DNA of 64,000 nt from assembly GCF_028863665.1 (NCBI RefSeq), contig NZ_JARBFX010000003.1, forward strand, positions 496,001-560,000, read 5' to 3'. Positions 62,128 to 64,000 of the stretch are shown in pieces. The notes beneath the pieces were generated by a model. That model saw nothing but the letters and a program-made list of their open reading frames with translations. It did no database searches and had not been told where the DNA came from. The position numbers and the translations under genes were made by a program. Source of the DNA: Aquabacter sediminis. GTDB taxonomy: Bacteria; Pseudomonadota; Alphaproteobacteria; Rhizobiales; Xanthobacteraceae. How positions within the stretch are numbered: position 1 is the first letter of the stretch; every line of letters starts with the position of its first letter.

Positions 62128-63312
62128 TCACCGTTGCTCGTCGCTATCATCGTAGTATTCGTCAGGCTCGAACACATCGACGTCGCCAAGTTCAACGTCG
62201 ATTCCATTCAGGTCGATTTCACATGACGCAAGTTCGATCTCCTGATCCTCACTTCCTAGATCGTGCATCCTGACCGTGACCGTAGCGCGGACATCATGAA
62301 TTTCATCGACCTCGACCGATCGTCCGCCCATGCTGACTGATTCCCGATCGACGCTATCCCAAACAGAGAAATTCAACTCGACATGCACGCGCAGTTCAAG
62401 CTGGATAGGCATGCTCAGAACCGCGGTTACAATACCTCCCTCATCGGGATCGCTTGTCTCGATAATGTCTACATCGGCATCGTCTGCCCATTCGACCTTT
62501 CGCAACTCTGTGCCATAGGGAATCGCATCCAATTCACCAGACGTTGCATATCCGTTCACATCGACATCGAGATTGGTGATCACTCCTTCAAGTTCTTTTC
62601 GGATTTCAGCACGACCATCGCTATCTGCCGCAAGCCAACCTAAGATCGACTGCCTGACTACGAGCGGCGGATCATTGAGGAGCGCCAGCGCTGTTTCGAG
62701 TTCGGGCACGAGATAGAGACGCTGCGATTGTTCGCAGAATTTTCGCCAATCACCGTCTTTGGAGACGACCAAGAAAGATTTTTCGCGTAGGCGGGCTGTT
62801 GCTTCCAAAGCATGGAGCGCCAAAGCGTCGGGGAATTCATCTTTCTTTTTACCCGTACCGAACGGCGCCTGTCCACCGAAGTAGCCGTCGAACAGTTCCT
62901 TGGTCGTGACCAAGTCCTCGTCCGGCAGAATTTCACATCCCGTGTTCTGGACGTATTGCGCGAAACGCGTTTGAGCTGCTCCTGTAGCTGTTTGCCCTCC
63001 AGTGATTAGATCCAGTATATGATCTCTGGTGGGCTGGACCGTTTCAAACGCGTAGAGGGCCTCCCCAATTGCCTTGCGAACATTACGGAAGGCATCTTCG
63101 GCGCTTTTCTCAAGATGGCTGACAATCTCTTTGGCGACGGTGCCGGACAGCAGGAAATCGAATGGTCTATTGTTAAGGATAGCGACAGTTGCAAGTGGGG
63201 CGGCGCTAAGTTGTAGGCCTTTCTCGTCGAAAATATTGGTGTCGATCGAGAGCGCTGAGATTGATTGATTCCGCAAAATATTGCGCAACTCAATTTCTGG
63301 CACAATAGGCAT
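62128..63312 (-). CDS. PIN-domain protein (DUF4935-like) with C-terminal beta domain
   Basis: 394 residues from the ATG at 63312. Residues 1 to about 200 look like a PIN nuclease: Asp24 in LSIDTNIFDEKG, acidic residues in KDEFPDALALHALEA near 163, and VVSKDGDWRKFC near 186, which together can bind two metal ions. Residues about 215-394 form a separate Asp/Glu-rich beta-strand region (ELRVHVELNFSVWD; ATVTVRMHDLG) with a very acidic tail. No antitoxin-like small gene adjoins. Codon use is less G+C-rich than the neighbours, suggesting transfer. An RNA-cleaving toxin or defence role is inference only. Confidence 0.78.
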   Translation of the reverse strand: MPIVPEIELRNILRNQSISALSIDTNIFDEKGLQLSAAPLATVAILNNRPFDFLLSGTVAKEIVSHLEKSAEDAFRNVRKAIGEALYAFETVQPTRDHILDLITGGQTATGAAQTRFAQYVQNTGCEILPDEDLVTTKELFDGYFGGQAPFGTGKKKDEFPDALALHALEATARLREKSFLVVSKDGDWRKFCEQSQRLYLVPELETALALLNDPPLVVRQSILGWLAADSDGRAEIRKELEGVITNLDVDVNGYATSGELDAIPYGTELRKVEWADDADVDIIETSDPDEGGIVTAVLSMPIQLELRVHVELNFSVWDSVDRESVSMGGRSVEVDEIHDVRATVTVRMHDLGSEDQEIELASCEIDLNGIDVELGDVDVFEPDEYYDDSDEQR

Positions 63313-63563
63313 TCAGTGATGTTCCAAACATGTGATGACCGTTGATACGTCGTGGGCGCAGCAAAGCAGAACGAACGACTGACATTGGGGGCGCGTCGCG
63401 GTCAAGTCAGCAGACGATCTGAATGGCCACTTTCGCAAATTCGTCGCCCGAAACCAGCCTGTCCGCAAACCACCCCATCTCAGATGCTCCCCCATCCCAC
63501 CCCTTGCCCTCTGCCCTATACTGCCCGCTCCCATCCCCTTGAGTCGGAGCGTCCGCGCATCCC
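63313..63563. other. Region between the PIN gene and the mutL remnant
   Basis: No supported gene. It should hold the leftward promoter for the PIN gene. A TATACT hexamer at 63517-63522 lies about 40 bases before the mutL-like start and could be the relic of its promoter -10 box, but no matching -35 is present. Confidence 0.4.
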
Positions 63564-63641
63564 ATGCCCCTCCGTCGCCTACCCCCCATCCTGATCGACC
63601 GCCTCGCCGCCGGCCCGGTGGTAGAGCGGCCGGCGGCCTAG
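63564..63641 (+). pseudogene. mutL: Remnant of the 5' end of mutL (DNA mismatch repair)
   Basis: An ATG-started frame of 25 codons begins MPLRRLPPILIDRLAAG and ends VVERPAA before TAG. This matches the family N-terminus of MutL (xRxLPxxxIxxIAAGEVVERPAA), which would normally continue with the ATP-binding helix KELVENALDAG. The only odd residue inside the motif is Pro for Glu before VV. Downstream bases to about 63690 keep a faint out-of-frame likeness to that helix, then become low complexity. The ATPase domain, dimerisation domain and everything else are missing, so this is a truncated or decayed copy. Confidence 0.75.
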
Positions 63642-63702
63642 GGAAGGTCGGGCGGGACGACGCCGGATGCTCCCGCGAGCACCATCGCAGGGCGCCCAAG
63701 CG

Positions 63703-63713
63703 CCCCCCCCCCC
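63703..63713. repeat. Homopolymeric C tract (11 bases)
   Basis: Eleven consecutive C, followed by further C-rich sequence, between the mutL remnant and the stop codon of the leftward acyltransferase gene. It lies outside the coding part of that gene. Confidence 0.9.
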
Positions 63714-63728
63714 GCCCCCTCGCCCCCC

Positions 63729-64000
63729 TCACACCACCGCCGCCCGCTTCCCCCGCCCCGACAAAGCCCGCGTGAGCGGCGCCTCCACCCAGTGGTGGAC
63801 GAGGAGACCCACCAGGCTGGCGGAGATCAGGGCGGTGGCGATCCAGCTGGTAAATTGCAGCCAGCCATAGGGCATATGGTGCACGAACACCGCGCGCAGC
63901 ACGAAGATGAACAAAGCGTGGGTGAGATAGATGGAATAGCTGGCATCCCCCAGCCGGTGCAGCAGGCGGCAGTTCCAGCGGGCAAGGCCCGGCTCGTTGG
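63729..64000 (-). CDS. Acyltransferase family 3 protein (partial, N-terminus outside window)
   Basis: The leftward frame is open from the window edge to a TGA at 63731-63729, about 90 codons. It shows the family C-terminus: RLGDASYSIYLTHALFIFVL, a periplasmic turn (FVHHMPYGWLQF), a last membrane helix (WIATALISASLVGLLVHHWV) and the ending EAPLTRAL then a basic tail. This would be an O-acyltransferase for surface glycans, a second one besides the gene at 35.4-36.6 kb. Confidence 0.85.
   Translation of the reverse strand, partial: NEPGLARWNCRLLHRLGDASYSIYLTHALFIFVLRAVFVHHMPYGWLQFTSWIATALISASLVGLLVHHWVEAPLTRALSGRGKRAAVV

Noticed and set aside
61785-62207. A 140-codon leftward frame after the PIN gene
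   Set aside because: Overlaps the PIN gene end, no ribosome site, Ser/Arg/Cys-rich, no family. Considered a possible decayed transposase, but no transposase motif or inverted repeat was found.
62128-63312. PIN gene as part of a classical toxin-antitoxin pair
   Set aside because: No small upstream or overlapping antitoxin-like gene; the protein is far larger than VapC toxins.
63601-63641. tRNA-like fragment (GGTGGTAGAGCGG) as an attachment site
   Set aside because: The resemblance is limited to a dozen bases and is explained by the mutL codons; no cloverleaf can be drawn.
1-64000. CRISPR arrays, rRNA and tRNA genes, complete insertion sequences, prophage
   Set aside because: Read on both strands; no spaced repeat array, no rRNA-like segment, no transposase or integrase and no phage structural gene was recognised. 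Absence was judged by eye, not by a search program.

Overview
The window is high-G+C DNA, densely packed on both strands, and reads as the chromosome of an alphaproteobacterium of the order Hyphomicrobiales (Rhizobiales). A Xanthobacter/Azorhizobium-like Xanthobacteraceae member is my best guess. That placement is inferred from protein style and gene order: bolA - dnaJ-like - cobS - cobT; dxs - tlyA - RNA methyltransferase; cycHJKL (ccmI, E, F, H) - degP - response regulator/histidine kinase - glnE - pleC-like kinase. No species assignment is claimed.

Layout. 0-10 kb: end of a small secreted Gly-rich protein, an Ala/Pro/Glu-rich protein ending in pentad repeats, a YbbAP-type ABC transporter divergent from the TesA-type esterase, a surface protein, a Bax-inhibitor-1 family membrane protein, a GNAT acetyltransferase, a PAS-GGDEF protein and an LprI-family protein. 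9.8-16 kb: queC and bolA, then a J-domain protein, the cobaltochelatase genes cobS/cobT and a secreted phytase-like protein. 16-21 kb: an Ada-type methyltransferase/regulator, DUF2244, nth, an isoprenylcysteine-methyltransferase-like protein, a membrane-linked alpha/beta hydrolase and a glycosyltransferase. 21-29 kb: dxs, two secreted proteins, tlyA, a TrmA/RumA-type RNA methyltransferase, DUF4142 and DUF1194 proteins. 28.5-41 kb: an HTH-RibB fusion with tandem palindromes in front of it, aroC, a CorC/HlyC-type CBS protein, xseB, hisZ-hisG, an acyltransferase, pepN, a small secreted protein and a LysR regulator convergent with a formaldehyde-activating-enzyme homologue. 41.7-58 kb: PleC-like kinase, glnE, kinase and regulator, degP, a TctC/DapA-like gene pair, and the cytochrome c maturation operon. 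58-61.8 kb: YidB-like protein, atypical SDR, queE-queD, glyoxalase-fold dioxygenase. 61.8-64 kb: an accessory-looking end with a lower-G+C PIN-domain gene, a short remnant of the start of mutL, a poly-C tract and the end of a second acyltransferase.

Functional links. queC, queD and queE cover most of 7-deazaguanine (preQ0) synthesis. cobS/cobT supply two of the three aerobic cobaltochelatase subunits. hisZ/hisG form the first enzyme of histidine synthesis. The ccm operon and DegP serve the periplasm. dxs, ribB and aroC are housekeeping biosynthesis. No tRNA, rRNA, CRISPR array, intact insertion sequence or prophage was recognised.

I found no convincing complete new defence or mobile system. 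The items most worth a second look are the HTH-RibB fusion with its two matching palindromes, the PIN-domain gene beside the mutL remnant, the Fae homologue with a changed catalytic-His position, the SDR without Tyr/Lys, the inserted DapA/TctC pair with LacI-type palindromes, and several 13-15 bp tandem duplications at gene borders.
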